A stretch of 64,000 bases of DNA. Source: Aphelocoma coerulescens. Taxonomy: Eukaryota > Chordata > Aves > Passeriformes > Corvidae. The stretch is taken from positions 124,001-188,000 of the forward strand of contig NW_027183804.1 of the NCBI RefSeq assembly GCF_041296385.1, given 5' to 3'. Each line of letters starts with the position of its first letter. The stretch's first letter is position 1. A model generated the notes under the pieces. It was not told the origin of the DNA. It searched no databases and saw nothing but the letters and a program-made list of their open reading frames with translations. A program made the position numbers and the translations under genes. Shown here piece after piece: positions 1 to 11,315 of this stretch.

Positions 1-850
1 AGAAACGCAAGCACAGCCACGACCCCAAACCATAAGTTCCCGCAGGCCTTCCCACTGGTTAGTGAGTAAATTCCACACCCAGACTTTTGCCCAGGGCAGT
101 TGTCTCTTGCCTGCAGATTGCAATGAGAGAAAGTGATTCAGAAGAACAGGATTCTTTGAATTTTGTGGTACCGTAAGGTGATTAATTGTATACGAGCTTT
201 TGCTAGTCGGCTTCAGTAACCAAATTCAAAGGTTCCTGTGAGAATCGTTGAAAAGCCATGATAACAGCCCTTAATTCAACTAACTAAGCAGAGTCTGACT
301 CGGATTGGTGTGTTAATCAACCACTGCAAAGGCAGTGTAGGATACTGTGCACCTTTGCGCACAGTGACCCCTGCTAAAAATTTGTCCCGATCCGTATGCC
401 CCAGGCTGCCAACACATCCCGTCCCCAAAGGTTAAGGGAAGTGGTAGTAACATAAGGCCTAATTGTAGCTGTGTGCCCCTCTGAGTCCTTCACCGTCACA
501 GGCCGTTCGCTTCAATAGCTCTGTGTGGTTCATCCTCATCCTGTGATGGCCGATCCCACTGGGGGTAAAGGCCATGAGGGAGGCCACGCAGAGAAGGAGA
601 TGATAGTTACATCAGCACCAGTATCAATCAAACCTTGAAGCTGAGTCCAGGGCGGACGGGCGTTCGGCAGGATCAGGGTACACGTCATCTGTGGCCTTTG
701 GTCAGAGATGTCTGCAGTCCAGAAGGCCTGCAGAAGTCCTGTAGATCCACTGCCGTTATCTTTGTGAGTTTGTTGTTCTATCCTGGGGACACAAGACTTA
801 AAAGGCACTAATTTAGCAAGGCAGGTCTTTTCAGGAATAGTTACAGGGGG
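1..850 (-). mobile_element. ERVK (betaretrovirus-like) provirus remnant, arm 1
   Basis: Reverse-strand remnant with the protease at 536-808, an RNase H fragment at about 209-277 and the integrase C-terminal domain at about 1-120. Reverse transcriptase and most of integrase are missing, so the element is internally deleted. It is the mirror of the arm 2 remnant at about 45,264-46,476; the LTR that should follow lies left of the window. Confidence 0.85.
536..808 (-). pseudogene. pro: ERVK protease fragment, arm 1
   Basis: The 90-residue frame contains the retroviral aspartic protease motif DTGAD preceded by a hydrophobic strand, as in betaretroviral proteases that process Gag-Pol. Beyond its TGA stop two further TGA stops follow in the same frame, after which the frame reads into a GRDVLAAWG motif matching the C-terminal flap end of these enzymes. 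No start codon or ribosomal frameshift context can be trusted; this is an internal slice of pro. Arm 2 carries the same fragment with one Gly/Ser difference. Confidence 0.85.
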
Positions 851-1171
851 TTTTCAAATTCCCTATAAAACTGAGGACAAGGCTCCGAGGAGCGGATTCC
901 CATCAATCCGACCTCATCCTCATCCTATCGCATTAAACCTGTTAGAAGCCAGACCTGAACAGCCCCTCTCTTCCTTTGTCTCTGAGCTAACGTGAGCCGA
1001 CATCAACGGCTCCTGCCGTGTTTCCCTCTGCAAAGAAGCCAGCTAGCTAGCCCAGCAAGCTCTTTTCCTGATCCCGAAGTCGCTTCAGCGACGCGTGGAG
1101 GTAACGCAGCTGGACTGTCTCTGACCAGGGGCACGCCAGAGTCAGTGCCTCGAGCACCAAACGCTGCGTTA

Positions 1172-1877
1172 TTGGACATTGAAGGTTCAGGCTAAGGAGA
1201 ATCCAAAACGTGGACAGCATCTCCCTTCTGCTGGAAGCCTTGAAGTTCACCACTGCAGTCTGCAGCCTACACAGATCATGTGAGTATTGTAAAAGTTCTC
1301 CAAGGAAGAGCAAGAACGAGGCTAATGCATGCACACAAACGCTGATCAAAAGCACTTGATGCTCTTGGACAAAAATAGGGAACCTTCACTTTTGGAAAGA
1401 CAAGGTGACTATGGTTGTCTCTACAGTACTAGTAGGAAAATATCCCTGAAGTTTTGCAAAACCTCTTTTCAGGGGTTTGTTAACTTCATCTTTGTTAAGA
1501 ACTGGGGAACACAGGGAGACCTGTCACTTTTTTTGCAGAATGCCATAGAAACTGCTACACTCACTTCAACAACAGTCCAAGTAACCTTCTCTGCAAATAC
1601 TGACCATTTGCAGTTCTGGTTGATACAAGCCCCCATTACCTAAGAAAGGAACAACTCGGCAAGCAGTTTGCATAGATGAACAACTTAGCACGACTGCGGC
1701 TGATGACATGCCCTGACCTTTTTTGCCTTCAGCTATGGGTGCCGTACCCTCCTACCCTCACACATGCCACTCAAAGATCCACCTGTGACAGCAACTGTGC
1801 CAAGCCGCCACCCTTCTTCAGCACCATCGCACCTACCACAAGGTAGCTGAATCAGAGGGAAAAGGAGGTCGCCAATG
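1172..1877 (+). repeat. Shared flank left of the ERV A insertion site, arm 1
   Basis: Non-coding segment also present at 44,237-44,942 (inverted) and 50,493-51,219 (direct). Copy 3 has about 20 extra bases near 51,100 that the palindrome arms lack. Short frames here are not protein-like. Bases 850-1,172, between this flank and the ERVK remnant, are unassigned and palindrome-specific. Confidence 0.8.
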
Positions 1878-1881
1878 GAGG

Positions 1882-2534
1882 TGTTATAAACATATATTAT
1901 ATTGGCTTCTCGCAAAGTATAAAGTAGATATTATATAATGTTAGAAATGCTTTTTGCTGTGTGGATGTAGTTTTCTTTTTAGCAAGAATGTTAGCAAGTG
2001 TGAGCACGTAAGATAACCTCCAAACGAACAGAGGATGAGGCCCGAAAAGCTGCTAATCAACACTTTGTCTAGGGAGCAAAAGGGCCCAAAGGCTACTCCG
2101 CCCGGAGAACAGGCGGCCAGGAGAGTCCAAGAGCCGTTATCACCACTCTGCCCGGAGAGACGAAGAGGCCCAAAGCTGCAATCAGCCCTGTCTGTCTGGA
2201 GAATTAAGAAATCCACCCTACCATCGACTCTTGCCTAGCGGGCCCAACCCCAAGAATCAAGAGAAATAAAACCACAAGGCAGAAGACTACGCATGCTCTA
2301 AAAAGGCGGAACCAAGGAGTGGCCATGCAGAACAGCTCCAGGAAAAGTTTTAATATGAATAAAGAACAGACAGTAAAAATGGTATAAAAAAGACTCACCT
2401 CTGGCATCAGGTGTGCTCTTGGCAGAGCACCAAGGCACCCGGCCATTACCCCGTTGCTTTATTTGATGTGTCTCTTATTGTCTTTATATTAAACCCTTTA
2501 AATTCTCACAGGAGAGTGAACCTCGTTTTTCACA
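1882..2534 (+). repeat. ERV A 5' LTR, arm 1
   Basis: 653 bp from TGTTATAAAC to TTTTTCACA, with TG...CA ends. A TATAAAA box lies at 2,383-2,389 and a likely ATTAAA polyadenylation signal at 2,488-2,493, so U3, R and U5 are recognisable. It differs from the 3' LTR at about 20 substitutions and two small indels by eye. Confidence 0.95.
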
Positions 2535-2536
2535 AT

Positions 2537-2554
2537 TAAGGGCTCGTCCCGGAG
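2537..2554 (+). promoter_or_regulatory. ERV A primer binding site, proline-tRNA-like
   Basis: Two bases after the LTR, the string TAAGGGCTCGTCCCGGAG matches 14 of 18 bases of the tRNA-Pro-complementary PBS of gammaretroviruses. The first positions, which should pair with the tRNA CCA end, are changed. The primer assignment is therefore probable rather than certain. Confidence 0.65.
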
Positions 2555-3446
2555 CTACACCTCGCCTCTGAAAAGCGTGGGAGGATTCAAGAAGCAAGGG
2601 TAAGGCGCCTCCCGCCCAAGTTGGCAGGACCTTTGCTTAGCATCCTCTGGCGTGATTTGGTGGCAGCAGGGCAACACCCGGAGGACAAGAAAGACACAAA
2701 AATAAAGCAAATGAAAGAGAGCGCTCTCGACAAAAATCCCACAGACACTGGAAAAGAAACAGGACTGGGAAGTATTGTCCAAAGAAAAAGGGGGTGGTTA
2801 CGGGAGATGAGCGTGTGTGAATGAGACGTGGGCTGGTTGCCCCCAGATCTGCGAAGTGAGTGTGGCAGTCTCTGAGTGCTGCCGTTCCGTCTTGTTCACG
2901 AGAACAGCGGCCAGCGAGGAGACAAAGCGAGAGATAAGCGGAGTGAAAGAATCTCCGGGGGTGACTGGGACGGGGTCCCAGAGAAGGGGTTGCAAAGTGG
3001 GAGCTACCCCCCCATATGCTGGGTTGAGGAAAACTCCAAGAGCACCCAGGGCCTAAAAGTACCCCAAGAGAGGTTGGGGTTTGGATGCTAGCAATGCTGG
3101 GTTGAGGGAAATCCAAGAGCACCCAGAATCCTAAGGATTATATCATACCCATGGGTGGATACTAACAAGTGACTTGAAAGAGGTACCTTATTATTCTGTT
3201 GTGAGTAGGAATGAGTGAGTGAACAAATATTAAAAAAGAGTGAATGTGTGAATGAAAAACTGTGTAATTCGAAGTTAACTTTGTTTTTGGGGAAGGTGGG
3301 CTCTAATAAATTTTTTGGTGTTTTTTGTACTGTGAAAGGGTGGGTAGTATTTTACAGCAGTGAAGATTGGTGTTTTAAAGGAATGAATTAGTATTTCAAA
3401 GGGGGGGATAAATTGGTATTTTGAGTAATAGAGAACTCCTGGGAAA
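2555..3446 (+). other. ERV A leader between PBS and gag, arm 1
   Basis: Untranslated leader of about 890 bp, the expected place for splice donor and packaging signal. It holds a direct repeat of about 32 bp with the core GCTGGGTTGAGG at 3,017-3,049 and 3,095-3,126. Its short frames are not conserved protein. Confidence 0.6.
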
Positions 3447-5333
3447 ATGGGACAACAACCTAGTAAATTAAGTTCAAATTATAAAAGGGTGCCAGAGGAT
3501 ATACCCCGAGACAGTCCCCTCGGGGTCAAACTCGCAAACTGGGAAACTGATCCTTCTACAAAAGGAAAAGAGAAAGTAAAAATGATTCAATTCTGCATGA
3601 AAGAGTGGGTAAAAAAGGAAATCAGATCTGATCATGTGTACTGGCCAAAATACGGGTCTGATGAGGCATGGATTTGCCAGGCTCTAAATGTATTTGTAAA
3701 TTCAGAAGAGCCATCTCACCCTGAGGAGAGAGAATATGCTTCTTGCTGGACAGGAATTACAAAACCTCTGGGAACCAAAGTCTTCAAAATATCAGAAACC
3801 GCAGAGGAAAAGCAAACAGAAGAGAAAAAAGGCTGAGACCCTTTAGAAGTATTGCCTCCGCCGCCAGCACCAGAAGCTGCCCTCCTCCCCCTGGCTCCGG
3901 GGCTTCCCCCGCCAGCCCCCCCTCCGCCCGCACCGGGGGCCTTTCCCCCGGCAGCCCTCCCGCCCCAATGGAGCTGGGGGGGAGCCCTGCCCCCGCCCAT
4001 GCCGGGGATCCCACCCTTCCCATATATCTCGGGAATCCCAGCACCCTCAATTGCATCAAGGGAAAGGTCACACGTCCCGGCTTCAGCCCCTACCTCTCCT
4101 GCCTTGAGAAACCCGGCTTTAGCCCCGGTGCCCGCCTCCTGTGCTCCGGAATATCTGGCTTCACTGCCATACCCCACCCCCACCCTCTGCACCACAGAAT
4201 ATTCAGCTTCAGCGCCAGACTTTGAATCTGCCCCTCCTCCCCAGGGGAGTTCGGTGCTTTCTTCCCAAATCAACCCTCTTCTTAACGAAGGAGCACCATA
4301 CCAGAATACAGGAGGTGCCATTAAGGCTCCGAGGCAGCCCAACAAGCCCTCCATTGCTAAACAAACAGAGGGAAGCCGAGAAATTCATTTCTTTCCGTTA
4401 AGAGAAGTACCTACGGGAGGAGGGGGAAGCGGCTTTGTGAGTGCTCCTCTAACCTCTACAGAGGTTAGGAATTTCAAAAAAGAAATTAAAGGATTATTAG
4501 AAGACCCCATAGGTACAGCTGAAATGTTGGACCAGTTCTTAGGTCCCAACATTTTCACTTGGGAAGAAATGCAATCAATAATGAAAATAATATTCTCCCA
4601 AGAAGAAAGAGAAATGATTAGAATTGCTGGAATAAAAATTTGGGGAAAAGAAAACCAACAAGGTCCACCCGGGGATCAGAAAATGCCCATTACACCTCCT
4701 AACTGGAACCAAAATGATGAAGCTGGGAGGGGACATATGAATGATTATTGTAATTTGATAATCAAGGGAATAAAAGAGGGGGCACTCTGAGGACAAAATG
4801 TCAGAAAGGCCTTTGAGGGGCAGCAAGGGAAGGAAGAAACCCCGACTGAGTGGCTGGAGAGGCTCCGAAAGAATATGAAACAATATTCTGGGAGAGACCC
4901 GGAGTCCCTAGCAGGGCAAGCCCTGCTAAGAGTTCACTTTGTCACTCATGCCTGGCCAGATATTAGAAAAAAATTGGAAAAAATAGAAGATTGGTATGAG
5001 AAACCATTACAAGACCTAGTAAGGGAAGCTCAAAAGATATATATGTCCGGAGGGATGAAGAAAAAGCCAAAGTGGGAGCAAAGATCATGATAGCCACTAT
5101 GCGAGAGAGTACCTTCCAAAAAAAATCTAAAGCCCTCAGGTAACACTCCTAAACATTCCAGATTCAGAAATGGTGGAAAAGAGAAAAATAAAACCTCAGC
5201 ACAATCAAGATTCCAAGAACAACCCAGGGATACCTGTTTCTATTGCAAGGAAGAAGGGCATTATCAAAGAGAATGCCCCCACCTGAGGAGGGATCTGAAA
5301 AGATTTCAAGAGACACGCACAGAAGAAAAATAG
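3447..5333 (+). pseudogene. gag: ERV A gag, interrupted, arm 1
   Basis: Gag builds the virion core. The frame opens with MGQQ, a myristoylation-type matrix start, followed by a matrix-like domain to about 3,833. A proline-rich segment follows (about 3,850-4,050), then a gamma-type capsid (about 4,440-5,090) with the major homology region near 4,810-4,870. A CCHC zinc knuckle (CFYC...H...C, 5,235-5,276) marks nucleocapsid. Premature stops in this frame are TGA at 3,834, TGA at 4,788, TGA at 5,088 and TAG at 5,091. The terminal stop is UAG at 5,331-5,333, in frame with pol. The frame is otherwise continuous, so decay is by point mutation. Arm 2 differs by at least one residue (Ala to Val near 4,288). 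Confidence 0.92.
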
Positions 5334-8300
5334 GGAAATCATGGGCTCTATTTTTGGGGGGATAAATACCATCTGGAGCCTTTGATAACTTTAAAAGTAG
5401 GCCCCGAAGAGGAAGTATTGGAATTTATAGTTGACACTGGGGCAGAAAAGACTTGTGTGATGAATATTCCAAAAGGGAGTAATGATATGGTAAAAGTAAC
5501 AGGAGCAAAGGGGGAAGGATTTAAGGTCTCTGTCATTAAAGATGTGGTTATTGAAGGGGAAACAAAAATAGGGATAGGGGATGCTTTGTTAGCTCCTGAG
5601 GCTGGCAGCAATTTATTGGGAAGGGATTTACAAATCCAACTGGGGATTGGAGTCATACCAGAAGAAGGGAAAATGACGGCCAAAGTGTTTAAACTTAGCC
5701 AAGAAGATGAAAGCAAAATTAACAGAGAGGTTTGGGCTAGGGAAGGGAATAGGGGTGGACTAGATCTTGACCCCATAAGGGTCACAATTGAAAAAGAAGA
5801 AGGTCCCATTTGTGTACATCAGTACCCTATATCTTTAGAAGGGAGAAAAGGCTTAAAACCAGTGATAGAAGAATTAATAAAGGATGGGACACTAGAACCT
5901 TGTAAATCCCCTCATAATAGCCCTATTCTCCCAGTAAAGAAATCTGATGGAAATTATAAATTAGTGCAAGATTTAAGAGAAGTAAACAAAAGAACACGGG
6001 CCTGCTACCCTATGGTTCCTAATCCCTGCACTCTTTTAAGCAAAATTCCACCTCAACATCAGTGGTTTAGTGTGGTAGATCTTAAAAATGCCTTTTGGGC
6101 CTGCCCACTGGCAGAGGAAAGCCGAAATATTTTTGCCTTTGAATGGGAAGATCCAAACACAGGGAAAAAGAACCAGCTGAGGTGGACTAAACTGCCACAG
6201 GGCTATTGTGAGGCCCCAAATTTATTTGGGCAAGCCTTGGGAGAAATACTACAAACCTTCCCCACTCCCCCAGGAATACAATTTATCCAATATGGAGATG
6301 ACCTTCTAATATCAGGAGAAGATGAAATGAAAGTTAAAGGAGCTACCATAAAGCTTCTAAATTTTCTTGGGAAAAAGGGACTAAAGGCATCAAAAAGGAA
6401 ATTACAGTTTGTGGAATCAGAAGTAAAATATCTCGGCCACCTGATAAGCAAAGGTAGCTGACAACTAAGTCCTGAAACAATTACAGGGATTTTATCCCTC
6501 CCTCCTCCCTCTTCAAAAACGGAGGTTAGGAGACTGCTGGGGCTACTGGGATATTGCAGATTATGGATTGAAAGATATACACAAGCAGTAAAATTTTTAT
6601 ATGAAAAATTAACAGGGGGAGACAATATACAATGGACCAAAGATGATGATGATAATAAATTAGAAAAACTGAAGTTGAAACTAGCCTCGGTACCAGCCCT
6701 AAGCTTACCCTCACTAGAAAAACCCTTTCATTTATATGTGAATGCAGAAAATGGAGTAGCTCATGGTGTATTAGTCCAGGAATGGGGAGGGGTGAGAAGA
6801 CCAATAGCTTATTTAGCTAAACTATTGGACCCAGTAAGCCGTGGCTGGCCAGTATGCATTCAAGCCATAGCAGCTACCGCTATTTTGGTGGAGGAGAGCC
6901 GTAAGCTCACCTTTGGAAGTAAACTGATTGTATACACACCCCATGCGGTCCGAAATGTGCTAAATCAAAAAGCTGAAAAATGGTTAACAGACTCCAGGCT
7001 ATTAAAATATGAAGCAATTCTGATTGACAGTAATGATCTAACTATAGAAGCAAGCAAAAGCCTCAATCTGGCCCAATTCCTGTATGGAGAACCAAAAGAT
7101 GACCTGGCACATGATTGCTTAGAAATTACTCAATACCAAACAAAAGTTCGAGAAGATCTAGCTGAACAAGCCCTCTTAGAAGAGGAAAGAATATATGTGG
7201 ATGGTTCATCCAGATGCTTGCAAGGAAAAAGAATGTCAAGATATGCCTTAGTCGATGGGATAAATATGCAGGCCATCGAAAAAGGAAAACTACCTTCAAA
7301 TTGGTCGGCGCAGTCTTGTGAATTATACGCTCTAAAGAGAGCACTGGAGCATTTAGCACACAAAAAGGGGACCGTCTATACTGATTCAAAGTACATACCT
7401 TTGGAAAGATCTGGGAAGAAAGGGGTTTACTAAATTCAAAGGGGAAAGAACTGATACATGAAGGCCTGATTTCAGAAGTGTTGGAAGCATTAAAATTGCC
7501 TGAAGAAATAGCCGTAGTGCATATCAAAGGACACCAAGAAGGGATGACCCCAGAAATAAGAGGGAATAACCTAGCAGACCAAGAAGCCAAAGATGCAGCA
7601 GAAAATGGGACTGAACCAATTCTGTTAATCCTGACCCCAGAAAGGGGAGAATTGGAAATCCCCAAATTTAGTAAAGAAGAAGAAAAAGAATTATTTAAGA
7701 TAGGGGGAGAACAAGATCAATCTGGAAAACGGAAACTTCCTGATGGGAGACAGTTACTTAATAAGCCACTCACTAAGAGAATATTAGAAGATATGCATCA
7801 AAAAACTCATTGGGGTACTCAAGCTAGCTTGTGTGATCATTTTCTAAAAAATTATGGGTGTATTGGAATCTTTGGGGTAGCAAAACAAATAACTGGGAAC
7901 TGTAGAACTTGCCAAAGAGTGACTAGGAAAATAATGAGAAAAACAACATTAGGAGGCCGTGAGTTAGCTCTGCGACCATTCCAAAGTATCCAAGTAGATT
8001 TCACTAAACTTCCTCAAGTACAGAGATGGAAGTTCCTATTAGTAATAGCAGACCACCTAACTTGTTGGGTAGAAGCAGTTCCTGCTACTAGAGCTACAGC
8101 TAACATAGTATGCAAAACCCTTCTGGAACAAATTATTCCCAGATATGGAATGGTTAATAAAATAAACTCAGGTAGAAGAACACATTTTACATCCAAAGTC
8201 TTACAACAAATAACTCAAGCCTTGGGAATAAAATGGGAATTACATACCCCCTGGCACCCACAAAGTTCAGGCCAAGTAGAAAGAGTGAACCAGACTTTGA

Positions 8301-8842
8301 AAAAAACTTTAACAAAATTAATGATTGAAACTCAAATGTCATGGGTAAAATGCTTACCTTTGGCTCTGTTGAGAGGCCGAACACAGCCCAGGTCAGACCT
8401 GGGAGTGTCTCCTTATGAGATGATGTTCGGATTACCCTTCCTTACTGCTCAACATGAAACAGCCACTTATGAAGTAGGAGGAGTAAGTGTCAAAAAATAT
8501 GTCACCGCAATTGCCAGAACACTTGAAAATTTGCGGCTGAAAGGAATGATCCCTCAAACCACAGCTTTGGAGTTCAAAATTCATAATATCCATTCAGGGG
8601 AATGGGTACTAGTAAAAACATGGAAAGAACAATCTTTGACTCCACAATGGGAGGGTCCTTTTCAGGTACTGCTGATGACTGAGGCCGCAATCCAGACCAA
8701 GGAACGAGGGTAGATCCATGCCAGCAGAATCAAAGGACCTGTAAAAGAACCTGAAGAGTGGACTGTAATATCCAAACCAGGTGATACCAAATTGATTCTT
8801 AAACGGAGACCAGGTGGCAATGAGCTAGAACAATCTAAATAA
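5334..8842 (+). pseudogene. pol: ERV A pol (protease, RT, RNase H, integrase), interrupted, arm 1
   Basis: Pol follows gag in the same frame after a UAG, the gammaretroviral readthrough layout. Protease shows VDTGA (about 5,430). Reverse transcriptase shows VVDLKNAF (about 6,070) and, at 6,291-6,302, YGDD where retroviruses usually have YVDD or YMDD. A TGA interrupts at 6,459-6,461. RNase H shows YVDGSS (about 7,195) and YTDSKY (about 7,380), then a short deletion with frameshift near 7,395 ends the frame at 7,433. Integrase continues in another frame from about 7,478, with an HHCC zinc module (about 7,795-7,915) and a DDE core. The second catalytic Asp is Gly in this arm (codon 8,171-8,173). 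A TAG at 8,711-8,713 precedes the end at 8,842. Confidence 0.92.
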
Positions 8843-9419
8843 TCCAAGGGATATGCAAAGAATCACACCTAACTGAGAAGTAAAAGCCAAATTTATATCA
8901 GTGGCCCCTGGACAAATTCTGGGACATCGTGGAGAAGAATATTCTCACTTCAAACAGGAAGGGTTGGGACTGGATCAAACAGGGAACTCTCATGTTCTGA
9001 TTCTAGCCTGTGATTTGTATTAAGAAGGCGGAGAATCACAACTTCCATCAGTGCCACATCATATACCCTGTTTGAATCATTCTAACACGGGGCATGCCAA
9101 CCACGTCAAATATAAGTAATTAATCTAGAGGGAAATTGGCATTTCACACCGTCGACACCCTAGTTGTAAAGGGTGTCAAGCACAAAATCGACCCCCTATC
9201 CAGATAAAATCATAAGCAACAAAAGCAATAACTTTGCTCTGCAGATGGGAATTACTAGTGCCTGTTGAATGGGAAACACCTAAGATACGATAAGATACTA
9301 CAGTTAAAAAGGTGCCAAAAGAAATTTGCCTAAAAGCTACAAAGGAAGTGACAAGGAAATAGAGGGCAAGACCGGGTCGGCCACTGTACTCGCCACCGAG
9401 AAGATCCAATACACCTGCT
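8843..9419 (+). other. pol-env intergenic region of ERV A, arm 1
   Basis: About 580 bp between the end of pol and the env signal peptide. No gene-like frame is seen. In a spliced retrovirus the env splice acceptor would lie in or just before this stretch, but I could not single one out. Confidence 0.5.
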
Positions 9420-11298
9420 ATGGGTTGCAACCTCATAGGCAAGGGAGGTGGGAGTATAAGCCATGCCGGACCTCTGTTATTCCTTCTTTTGTCACTTCTC
9501 CTGGTCCCTTTTGGGACACCGGCAAGACCATGTTACAAATGCTATCGAAAGCTCTACATGGAAAGACACCGGGGCTTCTTTCTTATTACTCATACCCATA
9601 CCAACAGTCACTGTTATGACTTATCCAAATTAGGTATTTGCATGCATAAAGGAGAAAAATATTGGATTACAGAAAATTTAGGAACAAGTGGAAACAGACT
9701 AAGAAGCAATTGTCCAAAAGGAGAAAAATAGATTTGCTCCACAGCTGCCACCAGGGGAACAGTCCAAGATTTGGTAAAAGAGCAAGTGGTAAGTAAAGAT
9801 ACAAAGCCAGCACAGCAACCTCGCCCTATATTCACCTCACCACGCCAGGACCTGTATGCAAAGCTCAAACAACAAAGAGGAAAAAACCCCAAGGTTAGGA
9901 AAAAACCTGTTTGTGGAATTGGGGGAGAGGATAGGTAAAGAACTTAACATAACCAACTGTTGGGTCTGTGGAGGAGCTTTAATGACAGAAGAATGGCCAC
10001 GGAAAGGTAGCAGCGTAGGCCCGGTAGAACTCCTTAAATGGAACCGGACAAATATAAGAGGGGGGAACCGACCTGAGGGGTGGATTTTAAGTTCAACAGT
10101 GATAGGGGAAGAATGCCTCTGGCGAACTGGGATAAACTTTCTTAATGAAGTAGGAAACACTCCCTGTAAAAGCTATAAAGTGAGTAACAAAACTTCAAGG
10201 TGGTGGGTCCCAGAAAAACCAACTTGGTATTGAGCCCAGAAAAAAGGAAAAGACTGTGTATATGATCATGAAGTTGGACTCTTTCAGTGTAATGACACGA
10301 GGAAAAATCCTTATTTTGGAATCCCAGAAATAGCCAAATTTGGGGAGAATATAAATCAACAAGAAGGTGATTATTGGAAAGCACCAGATGGCTTCTTTTG
10401 GATATGTGGGAAAAGGGCATCCCCAAGACTCCCTTCACATTGGAAAGGGAGTTGTACACTAAGAATCATTCAACCAGGGTTTTTCCTTTTCCCAGAACCA
10501 GTGGGAGATCAATTAGGTATACCTCTCTATGAAGACTTCAAAAGAAAGAAAAGAGATTTAATTGGAGGATTCCAAAAATGGAAAGATGAGGAATGGCCCC
10601 CTGAACGAATATTAGAAACAGATGGGCCAGCTACCTAAGCACAAGATGGAAGCTGGGGATATCAGACCCCAATTTACATGCTGAATCGTATCATCAGACT
10701 CCAAGCTCTTGTAGAAATCATAACCAATGAAACAGCTGGGGCTATGGAATTAATAGTCAGCCAGCAACGCCAAACCAGAGCTGCAATACATCAAAATAGG
10801 CTGGCTTTAGACTATTTACTGGCCGAAGAAGGCGGTGTGTGCAGGAAGTTCAATACATCGGACTGTTGTTTAAAAATTGATGACAATGGGGATGCCGTTC
10901 TAGATATGGCCAACCAAATCAGAAAAATAGCCCATGTACCAGTCCAAAAATGGGAATCAATGATGTCTGCTAACTGGTGGGATGGCATATTGGGGAAAGA
11001 ATGGTGGAAGAAGCTAGGTTTCTTCCTCTTATGTGCTACAGCTAGTCTAATATTTCTCCCTTGCTTGATTCCCTGCTTTATTCGGCTAATCACCAGCATA
11101 GTTCAAGGCATGCAAGTTGTGGCAATGCCTACTGACCCAAAGTTGGCTATGTCTGGAACAGCACAAAAAATTATGGTATTAAAAAGACAAAGTGATATAA
11201 AAGACCCTCTTGAAGAAGCCAAATTGATCTGTGAAAAGAACGAACAGACATTAGAAGCCAAGAAAAAAGAATTATTGCTCAAGCCAAATGATTTATAA
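9420..11298 (+). pseudogene. env: ERV A env (surface and transmembrane subunits), interrupted, arm 1
   Basis: Env would be the envelope glycoprotein. The start at 9,420 is chosen because a hydrophobic signal peptide follows within 20 codons. The surface part ends early at TAG 9,729-9,731 and shifts frame before about 9,860. It has a CWVC motif (9,958-9,969), a disulfide-exchange CXXC type seen in gamma-type envelopes. TGA at 10,231-10,233 and TAA at about 10,639 also interrupt. A furin-type site KRKKR lies at 10,540-10,554. The transmembrane part (10,678-11,298) is one open frame with a helical region, C-X7-CC (10,840-10,869), a membrane anchor (about 11,000-11,090) and a cytoplasmic tail. 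Most gamma-type envelopes have C-X6-CC. Arm 2 shares the layout with a few substitutions. Confidence 0.9.
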
Positions 11299-11303
11299 AA
11301 TAG

Positions 11304-11315
11304 AAAAGGGGGGAT
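11304..11315 (+). promoter_or_regulatory. ERV A polypurine tract, arm 1
   Basis: AAAAGGGGGGAT directly abuts the TGTTATAAAC start of the 3' LTR, where plus-strand DNA synthesis is primed. Confidence 0.9.

Noticed and set aside
3716..4354. 212-residue glycine-rich reverse-strand frame opposite gag
   Set aside because: It is the antisense shadow of the proline-rich gag segment; GGC/GGG runs mirror CCG/CCC codons.
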